Source: an uncultured Selenomonadales bacterium | GTDB taxonomy: Bacteria > Bacillota > Negativicutes > Selenomonadales > Selenomonadaceae | Reading direction: 5' to 3' | Assembly: GCA_946183785.1 (NCBI GenBank) | Contig: CAMHCS010000006.1 | Coordinates: forward strand, 31,381 to 95,380 | Length of the DNA stretch: 64,000 bases | Shown here: in pieces, positions 16,571-24,030 of the stretch | Position numbering within the stretch: position 1 is the first letter of the stretch | Layout: each line of letters begins with the position of its first letter | Notes under the pieces: generated by a model | What the model was told of the DNA's origin: nothing | What the model saw: the letters and a program-made list of their open reading frames with translations, nothing else | Databases searched by the model: none | Program-made: the position numbers and the translations under genes

Positions 16571-18454
16571 TCAGATCGTTGACGCCAATGGGCATTTGCT
16601 GCCTTCCATCTCAAAAACGCCCCGGAAATCCCATGTCACGGCCTGACAGGGAATGCAATGATTCTTATTTCGGCATCCGCCGCATATTTCGTCCTTCCTG
16701 TCCTCAACCGTCCGCAATTCCTGTAGTACGGGGGATTTTTGCCAATAATCCGTCAGGGAGTTATATCTCTCCCGTTGCCTGTGGAGATGACGGCATGGAG
16801 TGAGATATCCATCCACGCTGACGCTGAACCCGTCGCGTCCTGCGCCGCAGCCTCGGCCAATCCCGGCGTTCAGGTTGCAGAAAAACCGCTGCCCCAGGAT
16901 AGCCCGCAGCTGTGAGAAGCACTCCTCGGCCGACAGTTCCACTCTTCCCTTGTAGCTCTTGATTTGCTTGGCAATTTCAATTACTTGTGGGCCGCTGGGC
17001 GCACTGGCAAGATTCTTCATTTTGTCCGGCTTGAACATCATAACGGCAATCGATCGTACCTGATACTCCTCCGCCAATTTTATCATATTCGGGAAATCAA
17101 AGGAATTGAAAGAATGCATGACCCAGTTGATGACCGTTCTCTCATACCCTATATCCCGCAGATTATGCAGGGTGCGAATGGCAAGCTCGTAGCCGTCGCG
17201 GCTTTGGGAATTGATCTCCCGCGTGCTGCCGTTCAGCGAAACGCAGATATCAGCCACGCCGCAATCTATAAGTGATTTCAGCCTATCCTTTTCCGCACCG
17301 TAACCGGAGACGGCTATATTCGCCTCCATTCCCAGGCGGCTGCTCTCGGCCACAAGCTCAGCCAGATGAGGATAGCACAAAGTCTCGCCGCCGCTCAGGT
17401 TTACTGTTTTTACCCCGCTGCGGGCGGCCTCTCTTATCCAGAACAGCGCCGTCTCCATTTCCATGTCCTGCCCACCCGATAAGTCACAATAACACTGAGG
17501 GCATCTGAGGGGACACTTCGTCGTCAGTTCCAGGTTCATCAAAGTCGGCGCCGCATAAGCGCGGAAATCGTGCTGGTAATGCACATTCCCCTGCCGCAGA
17601 TAAGCCCTGGCCGCTGTCACACAGCCATCCTGGAAAGTCAGCCTGAAACGGGATATGTCGTTTTGTATATAAGGGCTGAACTGCGGAAATTCATCCACGA
17701 ACCGAAGCACGTCCTGCCGTTTGCCGTCCACACAGAGTCCAATGCCTTTCAAGAACTCCAGTAACCGTGAAATCGTCGCCGTATGTTTATTGGGGGGACC
17801 AAAATAAATGCCGATTTTCCGTGAAACGCCCTCCGGACAGACGTCAAAAACCACGATGAACCGCCCCCGCTCACTGAAGGGCCCCAATCTGCACAAAAGC
17901 GCATCCAAGGCTGAAACATCGCCGTCCCATCCAAGATCCCCCAAACAGGATAAGACCGCCTCCCTTTCCATATCGTTCAGGACTAGGCGCAGGAAACCGT
18001 CCATCCCACGGCCCTGCATGGAGCCGACCTGCAAGATCCGTTGCCCGCGAAAAAATACAATCTCCGCACAGCGAAGCAGAACAGGGCGCACCGCCTCCAA
18101 AGTTTCCGGGGATACAATTTCCGACAGCAGGGAATCGCACATCTCGCTTAGCGAGGAAACATTCTCCACACGCGAAACATCAAAAAAGAAACAGGGGCGT
18201 ATCGGCATCGCCGAACACGCCTCATCATCTAATTCCAGCCATAATTCATTACCGAAAGGCGTCTTCCGGTCCAGACGTATGGAATAGCCACAGCCTTTTT
18301 CCTCTTTTGAAAGGCACACCTCCAAAATTGTTTCCGACGTTTCTTTATCCCCGAATTGTTGCCGTACATTTTCCCAGCCGCGACGGCATCCATCGTCAAA
18401 TAAATTCTCATAGGTTTTCTGCCCGAGATAATCCAGGCACTCCTTTACCAGCAT
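16571..18454 (-). CDS. radical SAM/SPASM peptide-modifying enzyme with large unassigned N-terminal domain
   Basis: 627 aa. The radical SAM cluster motif CxxxCxxC lies at Cys314, Cys318 and Cys321 (KCPLRCPQCYC), followed by a barrel with NLSGGE. A C-terminal SPASM-like region has many Cys (RGCGAGRDG, TPCRH, CGGCRNKNHCIPC), consistent with extra 4Fe-4S clusters as in enzymes that modify peptides. The first ~300 residues are not recognised; they are Cys-rich and could hold the leader-binding part. Position directly after the three precursors, and before the exporter, makes it the prime modifying enzyme. The chemistry (thioether, C-C crosslink, other) cannot be read from the sequence. Start ATG has GGAGG 12 bases upstream. 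Confidence 0.85.
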   Translation of the reverse strand: MLVKECLDYLGQKTYENLFDDGCRRGWENVRQQFGDKETSETILEVCLSKEEKGCGYSIRLDRKTPFGNELWLELDDEACSAMPIRPCFFFDVSRVENVSSLSEMCDSLLSEIVSPETLEAVRPVLLRCAEIVFFRGQRILQVGSMQGRGMDGFLRLVLNDMEREAVLSCLGDLGWDGDVSALDALLCRLGPFSERGRFIVVFDVCPEGVSRKIGIYFGPPNKHTATISRLLEFLKGIGLCVDGKRQDVLRFVDEFPQFSPYIQNDISRFRLTFQDGCVTAARAYLRQGNVHYQHDFRAYAAPTLMNLELTTKCPLRCPQCYCDLSGGQDMEMETALFWIREAARSGVKTVNLSGGETLCYPHLAELVAESSRLGMEANIAVSGYGAEKDRLKSLIDCGVADICVSLNGSTREINSQSRDGYELAIRTLHNLRDIGYERTVINWVMHSFNSFDFPNMIKLAEEYQVRSIAVMMFKPDKMKNLASAPSGPQVIEIAKQIKSYKGRVELSAEECFSQLRAILGQRFFCNLNAGIGRGCGAGRDGFSVSVDGYLTPCRHLHRQRERYNSLTDYWQKSPVLQELRTVEDRKDEICGGCRNKNHCIPCQAVTWDFRGVFEMEGSKCPLASTI

Positions 18455-18566
18455 CGAAAACCATTCCCTCCGTAGAACCCCTGTCTTCGTTCATCGTTTC
18501 CGCCGTCCAGGGTCCTGTTCCGTATCTGTCCGTTCCTTCGCCATAAATCTGCCTCTCGCCGCAACA

Positions 18567-18605
18567 GAACTCCGGCGCAGAGGAATATCCTTTGCCCCGG
18601 AGTTC
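18567..18605 (-). promoter_or_regulatory. intercistronic hairpin between precursor and radical SAM genes
   Basis: Nine-base perfect arms GAACTCCGG/CCGGAGTTC enclose a 21-base loop in the 256-base gap between the last precursor and the radical SAM start. No T-run follows, so it is not a full terminator. It may protect or process the abundant precursor mRNA, lowering enzyme expression relative to substrate. The rest of the gap holds no convincing gene. Confidence 0.45.
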
Positions 18606-18710
18606 TGCGAAGCGGGGCAGCACAATCATGATCCGCACGATCGAGCAACCCGTACTTTCCCAACGGCGCTTTTTAATTGTTTGCCTGTCGCACAAGGAGC
18701 GTTCCCTTTG

Positions 18711-19046
18711 TCACCAACGACGGCGGTGGTTCCTTGTACACGTATCTACACACCTAGCACTGGCTGCAACTGCGGCGATAGCAGAGCCAATGCCAAATAT
18801 TATGGCAGGAACAACACAACCGCCTGACACAGCCTTCAGACGGTCTTTGCCAAGCTCCTCGCCGCCCTCCACCTGCCGAACTATTTCCTCCCACATGGCG
18901 TTGATTTCTTCCACCGAGACTTCGGCGCCTTTGTCCTTCAATGCCTGCTGCACTTCCTCCGCAGTCTCCATCTCCAAGATTTTTTCAACGAACGCTTGAT
19001 CGGACAACACTTCCTTTAATTTTTCCGCACGCTGTTCATCTGTCAT
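18711..19046 (-). CDS. Nif11-like leader RiPP precursor peptide 3 (Cys-containing core, RRRW end)
   Basis: 111 aa. A 76-residue Nif11-type leader (LKEVLSDQAFVEKILEMETA, then EEVQQALKDKG) ends in KAVSGG, the C39 cleavage signal. The predicted core is 35 residues starting CVVPAIIFG, hydrophobic and Ala/Gly-rich, with three Cys (core positions 1, 23, 27) and a basic end HRRRW. Good AAGGAGG-like site before the ATG. Last of three tandem precursor genes and nearest the radical SAM gene. Related in leader to the two upstream genes, but the cores differ except for their R-x-R-W ends. Confidence 0.88.
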   Translation of the reverse strand: MTDEQRAEKLKEVLSDQAFVEKILEMETAEEVQQALKDKGAEVSVEEINAMWEEIVRQVEGGEELGKDRLKAVSGGCVVPAIIFGIGSAIAAVAASARCVDTCTRNHRRRW

Positions 19047-19073
19047 GATCGCTTTCCTCCTTTGATTATTGTT

Positions 19074-19421
19074 TTACCAACGACCTCTTGTCAGTGTGTC
19101 TGCCAACGAGATCCCCGAAGCGGCAACAGTTATCCCAGTCCCCGTAAAGAGCGCCTTGAGCCCCAGTGAAACCGCAGACCCAATAACGCCACAGCCTCCC
19201 GCCACGTTCTTCAGCTGTTCTTTGTCAAGCTCCTCGCCGCCTTCTAACTGCTGAATCATTTGCCTGTGAATCTCGTTGATTTCCTCCAACGAAAGGTCGA
19301 CGCCTTTCTCCTTCAATGCCTGCTGCACTTCCTCTGCAGTCTCGATCCCCAGCAATTTCTTGACGAATTCCTGATCGGCAAAGATTTCTTCCAGTTTTTT
19401 CACACGTTCTTGCTCTGTCAT
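19074..19421 (-). CDS. Nif11-like leader RiPP precursor peptide 2 (39-residue core, RGRW end)
   Basis: 115 aa from the ATG at the complement of 19419-19421. This start has AAGGAG at good spacing and gives a leader of exactly 76 residues, the same as in both sister genes; an ATG three codons upstream overlaps the ribosome binding site. The leader ends in KNVAGG. The predicted 39-residue core starts CGVIGSAVSLG, is Gly/Ala/Ser/Thr-rich and hydrophobic, has one Cys (position 1), and ends TRGRW. Confidence 0.88.
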   Translation of the reverse strand: MTEQERVKKLEEIFADQEFVKKLLGIETAEEVQQALKEKGVDLSLEEINEIHRQMIQQLEGGEELDKEQLKNVAGGCGVIGSAVSLGLKALFTGTGITVAASGISLADTLTRGRW

Positions 19422-19446
19422 TTTGTACATCTCCTTTGTTCCTGTT

Positions 19447-19770
19447 TTACCAACGCACCCGTCCTAAATGAAGTCCGAGCGCAGTCGCCTGGACTGCTGC
19501 GCTGATGGCCGCACCTACCGCCATAGCTGTTGTAATAACGAACCCCCCTGCCACGTTCTTCAGCTGGTCCTTGTCAAGATCCTCGCCGCTCTCCAGCTGC
19601 CGCACAAGTTGATTGTGAATCGCTTTGATTTCCTCCACCGAAAGGTCGACGCCTTTGCCCTTCAATGCCGACTGCACTTCCTCTGCAGTCTCCATCTCCA
19701 GTATCTTCTTGGCGAATTCCTGATCGGCGAAAGCCTCCTTTAGCTTGGTGATACGCTCTTGGTCATTCAT
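19447..19770 (-). CDS. Nif11-like leader RiPP precursor peptide 1 (Cys-free core, RVRW end)
   Basis: 107 aa. Leader of 76 residues ending KNVAGG; predicted core of 31 residues starting FVITTAMAVG and ending GRVRW. The core has no Cys, so a shared thioether or disulfide cannot be the defining modification of the family. It is mostly Ala/Gly/Val/Leu and could form a transmembrane helix with a basic, Trp-ended tail. First of the three tandem precursors. Confidence 0.88.
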   Translation of the reverse strand: MNDQERITKLKEAFADQEFAKKILEMETAEEVQSALKGKGVDLSVEEIKAIHNQLVRQLESGEDLDKDQLKNVAGGFVITTAMAVGAAISAAVQATALGLHLGRVRW

Positions 19771-19892
19771 AGGATTTGCCCCCTTTTTTTAATTTAAACA
19801 TCTATCCCAATACTTCAACGCACGACTGTGCACTGCTTATTAGCCGCCGGAATATCAGTTCCCCGGAAAGCAGGGGATTGGCGTCTTCATGG

Positions 19893-20357
19893 TTAGAAAC
19901 ACAGCCTTTTCAACGCCTCTATCAGATTCTTCCGGTTTACGGGCAATCTCGATCCGCCGGCCACCCGGCGCAAATCTTCAGCCCCCATCTCTTCGCGGTC
20001 TTCTTCCTTAGCCGCCGCATTACAGCAATCCCTTAATTCCGCCGTGGATAATATCAACCCCTTTCCCTCCAGCAGCGCCCGAACCTCATCAATGGACTTC
20101 ATCCCTGCCATTTTATGAAGCATCGTCTCATCTGCCAGTATTTCCTGAAATTTGGAAAGCTTCTCCCGTTCCGTCGGCGCATCCGTGCTCTCCATAGGAC
20201 TATGGCATTTCAAGCCTTCCTGTATTCTTTGCCAAAGCCTTTCCCGAAGAAGAGGGTTTTCTGCTGCAAAATCAACCTGCTGAAAAGCAGTTTCCAGTTG
20301 TGTGATAATCATAGCGTCGTCATGGTCCGACTTGTTCCGTCCGTCCCCGACTGTCAT
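19893..20357 (-). CDS. helical domain fused to Nif11-like leader; possible anti-sigma regulator
   Basis: About 154 aa from the ATG at the complement of 20355-20357, with AGGAGGG 12 bases upstream. Residues ~1-65 form a charged helical region with NPLLRERLWQRIQEGL, resembling the start of small anti-sigma proteins. From about residue 66 (TEREKLSKFQEILADE) it aligns with the Nif11 leaders of the downstream precursors and ends in RRVAGG, followed by only 19 basic residues ending RLCF without R-x-R-W. It lies directly after the sigma factor gene. I infer a regulator that mimics the precursor leader rather than a fourth product; a true precursor with an odd leader is the alternative. Confidence 0.65.
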   Translation of the reverse strand: MTVGDGRNKSDHDDAMIITQLETAFQQVDFAAENPLLRERLWQRIQEGLKCHSPMESTDAPTEREKLSKFQEILADETMLHKMAGMKSIDEVRALLEGKGLILSTAELRDCCNAAAKEEDREEMGAEDLRRVAGGSRLPVNRKNLIEALKRLCF

Positions 20358-20431
20358 TGATGATCCACTCCCTCCTCTGCTCATATATACAATATTGCAT
20401 CTCAAAATGTGACACCCTGAACAAAATTTTT

Positions 20432-20950
20432 TTATTCATTTTGAACCATCTTTCGGCACTTCTGCAGCAGACGATGATATCGCTGCCTGACCGCCGATTC
20501 CTTCACCCCGATGATCCCGGCCACCTCCTCGTTGGTAAGGCCGACGCCGTAACGCAGTTCCAAAAGGCTGCGTTCCTCTGGCGAAAGGCCCTCCAGAAGC
20601 TTTTCCAGCCACAGGCGGACAGGAGCCTGCAGAGAGTCGTCCTTTCCGATCTCCTCCGGAGCAGCCGTCTCCGGTATTTCGCCGATAACCTCATGACGAA
20701 AAGCCGACCGTTTCCAAAAATTACGCACAGCGTTTCGGGCTATGGCATAAATCCAGGCAGTGAGAGTTCCCCTCTCCTCATTCCATTGCGCCAGATTCTG
20801 AAAAACCGATATAAAGATATCTGCCGTTACGTCCTCAGCGTTCTGCCGATGGAGCAGCTGCCCGTAAACATAATTATAAACGCCGGCATAATATTTGTTG
20901 TAGATGCCTTCCATCTCGGAAGCAGCCCGTTCATCCTGCAATCCTTCCAT
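20432..20950 (-). CDS. RNA polymerase sigma factor, ECF-like
   Basis: About 172 aa. Region 2 includes YNKYYAGVYNYVYGQL, AEDVTADIF and TAWIYAIARNAVRNFWKR; region 4 includes LSPEERSLLELRYGVGLTNEEVAGIIGVKESAVRQRYHRLL, written here only as the overall span near residues 125-165. The ATG at the complement of 20948-20950 has AAAGG at good spacing; an ATG 8 codons upstream is possible. It heads the precursor operon behind its own strong promoter and probably drives the RiPP genes, with the next gene as its likely partner (inference). Confidence 0.88.
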   Translation of the reverse strand: MEGLQDERAASEMEGIYNKYYAGVYNYVYGQLLHRQNAEDVTADIFISVFQNLAQWNEERGTLTAWIYAIARNAVRNFWKRSAFRHEVIGEIPETAAPEEIGKDDSLQAPVRLWLEKLLEGLSPEERSLLELRYGVGLTNEEVAGIIGVKESAVRQRYHRLLQKCRKMVQNE

Positions 20951-21171
20951 CCTGATACCTTTCTGCCCAATCATATCCTTGCCCGGGAAATATCGCGATT
21001 CCCATGCTTATAGGAGAACAGCGAAAACCTTGCCAACTTGCAAAAAGAGGCATAAAGAACGCTTTCCATCCAACAGCCTGTAAAAGGCAACAACGCAAAG
21101 CGCCCTCTATGCCTCCACTGATAACCATAGGAAGGAAAAGAGATACAAAGTATGTTTGCTCAACACTTTGA

Positions 21172-21200
21172 ATTATATCAACATTTTACAAAAACGGCAA
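21172..21200 (-). promoter_or_regulatory. promoter of the sigma factor/RiPP operon
   Basis: Minus strand: TTGCCG (complement of 21195-21200), 17-base spacer, TATAAT (complement of 21172-21177). It leaves a leader of roughly 215 bases before the sigma factor start; that leader (20951-21165) shows no gene. Confidence 0.65.
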
Positions 21201-21248
21201 TATTGTCTAAAGAAATGTTCGCCGTAAATGCGGTAATATCCAAATCAT

Positions 21249-21366
21249 ACTAGAAACTGTTAAAATCATTTGATTTTTACAGTTTCTAGTATGAGACGTC
21301 AGACGAGCCACAGGCTCGGCTGTAGCGTGCGTAGCACGCGTCTCACCAATTGAATCTTTCAATTGG
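21249..21366. repeat. structured intergenic repeat R1 (multi-hairpin), downstream flank of the STAS/kinase pair
   Basis: A long palindrome (ACTAGAAACTG with CAGTTTCTAGT, 21249-21290) is followed by a cloverleaf-like segment: TGAGACG/CGTCTCA (21292-21345) enclosing CGAGCC/GGCTCG and GCGTGC/GCACGC hairpins, then CCAATTGA/TTCAATTGG up to 21366. The first ~85 bases recur in the same orientation at 22277-22356. May act as a terminator or be a small mobile repeat. Confidence 0.7.
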
Positions 21367-21375
21367 TGAGTAGTA

Positions 21376-21678
21376 TCAGTCTTCAATCTTCATAAAGTCG
21401 CTGAATCCTGTAAGATTCAGGACGTCCATGACCACAGGCCCGACATGAACCAGCCTCATATCCCCACCGGCCTCGTCCATCATATCCTGGGCAAGAAGGA
21501 TAACTCTCAGCCCCGCAGAGGCCACATAGGTGACCCCCGCCATGTCGAAAGTCAAATCCGTGATTCCCGTGAGGCTTGATTGCACTTCCTGTTCCAGTGT
21601 TTTTGCCTCTTTAGCTGCAAGCCGTCCGGCCAGATGGACGGTAAGCGCATTTCCGTTCTGCTCCTTCTTGATTTCCAT
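21376..21678 (-). CDS. STAS-domain anti-sigma factor antagonist (RsbV/SpoIIAA-like)
   Basis: 100 aa, a lone STAS domain. LTFDMAGVTYVASAGLRVIL matches the conserved phosphorylation loop, with the candidate phospho-Ser in ASAGLR. Dephosphorylated forms bind the anti-sigma kinase and free its target. It is 19 bases downstream of the kinase gene and is the expected substrate of the two SpoIIE-type phosphatases at 2401-6802. Which output protein the module controls is not shown by sequence. Confidence 0.88.
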   Translation of the reverse strand: MEIKKEQNGNALTVHLAGRLAAKEAKTLEQEVQSSLTGITDLTFDMAGVTYVASAGLRVILLAQDMMDEAGGDMRLVHVGPVVMDVLNLTGFSDFMKIED

Positions 21679-21697
21679 GCTTATCCTCCTCAGGGTA

Positions 21698-22135
21698 TCA
21701 GACCATTCTTTTTTTTACCGTCAGTATATTTTTTCCGTCACGCCATTCATACCGGATCTCATCCGCTATATCTATGACAAGGAAAATCCCCAGTCCTCCT
21801 CTTTGACGGTTTTTAGCGCGTTTACGAACGGCATCCGCAGAGAGAGTCTCTTTTCGCTCCAGAGGATTAAATTTTTTCCCGCTGTCCTCAAAGACCAACG
21901 TAATGATATAATCGGAATCTTGGGATATGCGGCCCCGGACATCGGCCTGTCCTGTCCCCGGTGCATAAGCATAGTTGACGATATTTACGAAGACTTCCTC
22001 CACTAAGATGTCCAGCTTTGCCCGCATTTCATCCGTACAGGGCACATCCTTCAGCAGCTCGTCCACGAATTCGTTGACCACGTCCAGCCCGTCCAATGTA
22101 GCTTCAACTGTCAATACAGCTTCTTTGTCGCTCAA
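21698..22135 (-). CDS. HATPase anti-sigma serine kinase (RsbW/SpoIIAB-like)
   Basis: 145 aa. Histidine-kinase-type ATPase fold with the N box VEEVFVNIVNYAY, the G1 segment FEDSGKKFNPL and the G2 segment RGGLGIFLV. Starts at TTG (complement of 22133-22135) behind a strong GGAGG. Such proteins phosphorylate their STAS partner and sequester a sigma factor or another target. Pairs with the STAS gene immediately downstream. Confidence 0.88.
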   Translation of the reverse strand: MSDKEAVLTVEATLDGLDVVNEFVDELLKDVPCTDEMRAKLDILVEEVFVNIVNYAYAPGTGQADVRGRISQDSDYIITLVFEDSGKKFNPLERKETLSADAVRKRAKNRQRGGLGIFLVIDIADEIRYEWRDGKNILTVKKRMV

Positions 22136-22276
22136 TGAGGCGCCTCCTCTCCCGTCCAGCCTTAAAAAGGCCGTTAATATTGCCTACACAGGGGGATGCT
22201 CGTCTCCGCGCAGTACGGAAAACAATAACAACAAGGAAAAACTCTTTGGAATGACCTCCCACAATCATTCATAACT

Positions 22277-22356
22277 TATACCAGAAACTGTTAAAATCAT
22301 TTGATTTTTACAGTTTCTGCATGAGACGTCAGACGAGCCATAGGCTCGGATGTAGT
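22277..22356. repeat. structured intergenic repeat R2, upstream flank of the STAS/kinase pair
   Basis: Same orientation and sequence order as R1: AGAAACTG/CAGTTTCT palindrome (22283-22318), then GAGACGTCAGACGAGCC and GGCTCGG. It lacks the 3' part of R1. Together R1 and R2 bracket the two-gene module. The remaining gap 22136-22276 and 22357-22540 shows no gene. Confidence 0.7.
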
Positions 22357-22540
22357 ATTAGTCAGGAAGTCTCTTCATTGATTCAAACAGAAGATCGTGT
22401 CCGGCAAACCGACAAAACCGCATAATCATGCTTCATCGTTAGACGCCCATGAATACAGTATATGCCCACGGTTCCTCCCTGTCAAGAAAAGGAACGGCGC
22501 CGCCCAAACCGTCAAATCTAAGTTGCTGAATAGAATCAAA

Positions 22541-22582
22541 GGGGCTGCCCATGAAGATTTTTTTCCTTCATGCGACAGCCCC
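22541..22582 (-). terminator. hairpin after coaBC, likely transcription terminator
   Basis: Long stem GGGGCTG...CATGAAG with CTTCATG...CAGCCCC. On the minus strand it is followed by TTTGATTC, a weak T-tract, so termination efficiency is uncertain. It lies 30 bases after the coaBC stop. Confidence 0.5.
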
Positions 22583-22612
22583 GTGGCAAATCATTTGTAA
22601 ATGGGAAATATC

Positions 22613-23824
22613 TCATTTCCGGCTTTTCAGATCTTCCGGCAGGACGCGGTCGAAAATCCGCTTCGCGACTTCCTTCTTTGTCATCATCGGCAGCTCCTCG
22701 ATCTCCCCGTCTCGGGAAATGATCTTGACGAGATTCGTCGCCGTATTGAAGCCCGCGCCCGGCTTCGTCACATCGTTGGCGACGATGAAGTCGAGGTTCT
22801 TTTTCTCGATCTTTTCCCGCGCGTACTGCAGGAGGTTTTGCGTCTCCGCTGCGAAGCCGACGAGGATCTGGCCCGGTCGCTTTTTCTGTCCCAGCTCTTT
22901 CAAGATGTCGGGATTCTTTTCCAATATTATGGAAAGCTCCTCGTCGCCTTTCTTGATCTTCTGATCGGAAACCGTTCTCGGGTGATAGTCGGCGACAGCG
23001 GCCGCCTTGACGATAACGCGGCTCGTCTCCGCTTCGCGCAGCACGGCCTCACGCATTTCCTGCGCCGTCTCGACGGAGATGAATTCTTGCAAACCGGCGG
23101 GCGGCGTCAGCGCTGAAGGTCCAGAGACAAGCACGACATCCGCGCCACGCGCTACGGCTTCTTCCGCCAACGCATAGCCCATGCGACCGCTGGAGCGATT
23201 TCCGATATAGCGCACGGGATCGATCGGCTCTATAGTGCCCGCCGCCGTCACCAACACCTTGACGCCGGAAAGCTGCGCGCCCTCGGCGAAAAACTTTTCC
23301 AAAGCCGAGACGATTTCTTCCGGTTCGGCAAGACGCCCCGGTCCTTCCGCGCCGCAGGCGAGCTTTCCCGTGCCCGGCGCGATGATATGCGTGCCGCGTG
23401 CTTCAAGGGTTTTGATGTTCTGCTGCACGGCCGGGTGGGCAAACATGTTGCAATTCATTGCCGGCGCGAAAAATATCGGCGCCGTGACTGCGAGAAGCGT
23501 CGTCGTCAACATGTCGTCGGCGACGCCAAGCGCCGCCTTCGCAAGAACATTCGCAGTCGCCGGAGCGACCAAAACGGCGTCTGCCCATTCCGCCAATGCG
23601 ATATGCGCGACATTCCAATGCTGGACAGGCGCCCACATATCGACGGTCACGGGGTTTCCGCTGATCTCGCGAAAGGTCAGCTCTGTGACGAATTCCGTCG
23701 CTTCGCGCGTCATAATGACGCGAACCTCTGCTCCCGCTTTCCGAAGACGGCTCACAGCCTCCACCGCTTTATATGCAGCAATACCGCCTGTGACGCCCAG
23801 AAGTATCCTTTTGCCTTCAAGCAT
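22613..23824 (-). CDS. coaBC: bifunctional phosphopantothenoylcysteine decarboxylase/synthetase
   Basis: 403 aa, the normal length. The CoaC flavoprotein half (residues 1-185) has GVTGGIAAYKA, the PAMNCNM active-site loop and ACGAEGPGRLAEP. The CoaB half (from about 190) has TAAGTIEPIDPVRYIGNRSSG and IKKGDEELSIILEKNPDIL with its catalytic Lys region. It makes 4'-phosphopantetheine for coenzyme A. Last gene of the dapF-yicC-remA-gmk-rpoZ-coaBC run, separated from rpoZ by a repeat-filled 206-base gap. Confidence 0.97.
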   Translation of the reverse strand: MLEGKRILLGVTGGIAAYKAVEAVSRLRKAGAEVRVIMTREATEFVTELTFREISGNPVTVDMWAPVQHWNVAHIALAEWADAVLVAPATANVLAKAALGVADDMLTTTLLAVTAPIFFAPAMNCNMFAHPAVQQNIKTLEARGTHIIAPGTGKLACGAEGPGRLAEPEEIVSALEKFFAEGAQLSGVKVLVTAAGTIEPIDPVRYIGNRSSGRMGYALAEEAVARGADVVLVSGPSALTPPAGLQEFISVETAQEMREAVLREAETSRVIVKAAAVADYHPRTVSDQKIKKGDEELSIILEKNPDILKELGQKKRPGQILVGFAAETQNLLQYAREKIEKKNLDFIVANDVTKPGAGFNTATNLVKIISRDGEIEELPMMTKKEVAKRIFDRVLPEDLKSRK

Positions 23825-23852
23825 CGCTTCTGCTCCTGACTTTAAAACGATA

Positions 23853-24021
23853 ACCTGAATCCGTGAAGTTTGTTCCGCGTTCTCCCCCCGGCGGCTTCGT
23901 CGCCACCCCCCTCCCGGAGAGGGGCTTTAAGCCTCCCTCTTTGAGGGAGGTGGCACGCCGAAGGCGTGACGGAGGGAGTTTGTAGACATTTACGCGGAAC
24001 GAGTTTCACGGATTCAAGGAT
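23853..24021. repeat. nested inverted-repeat intergenic element
   Basis: Outer arms CTGAATCCGTGAA...TTCCGCG and CGCGGAA...TTCACGGATTCA enclose a palindromic core with CTCCCTCTTTGAGGGAG and a GCACGCCGAAGGCGTG hairpin. The core resembles repeats spread through many Firmicute genomes (recalled, not searched). It fills the gap between coaBC and rpoZ and would fold into a large stem-loop if transcribed with the operon. Confidence 0.7.
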
Positions 24022-24030
24022 GAACTTCCC

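Noticed and set aside
18408..18695. Possible extra small peptide gene between precursor 3 and the radical SAM gene
   Set aside because: Overlaps the enzyme start, has no Nif11 leader or GG site, and no ribosome binding site for any start.
7848..20357. Lanthipeptide or proteusin cluster
   Set aside because: No LanM, LanC, PoyD-like epimerase or NHLP-type leader; the leaders are Nif11-like and one core lacks Cys.
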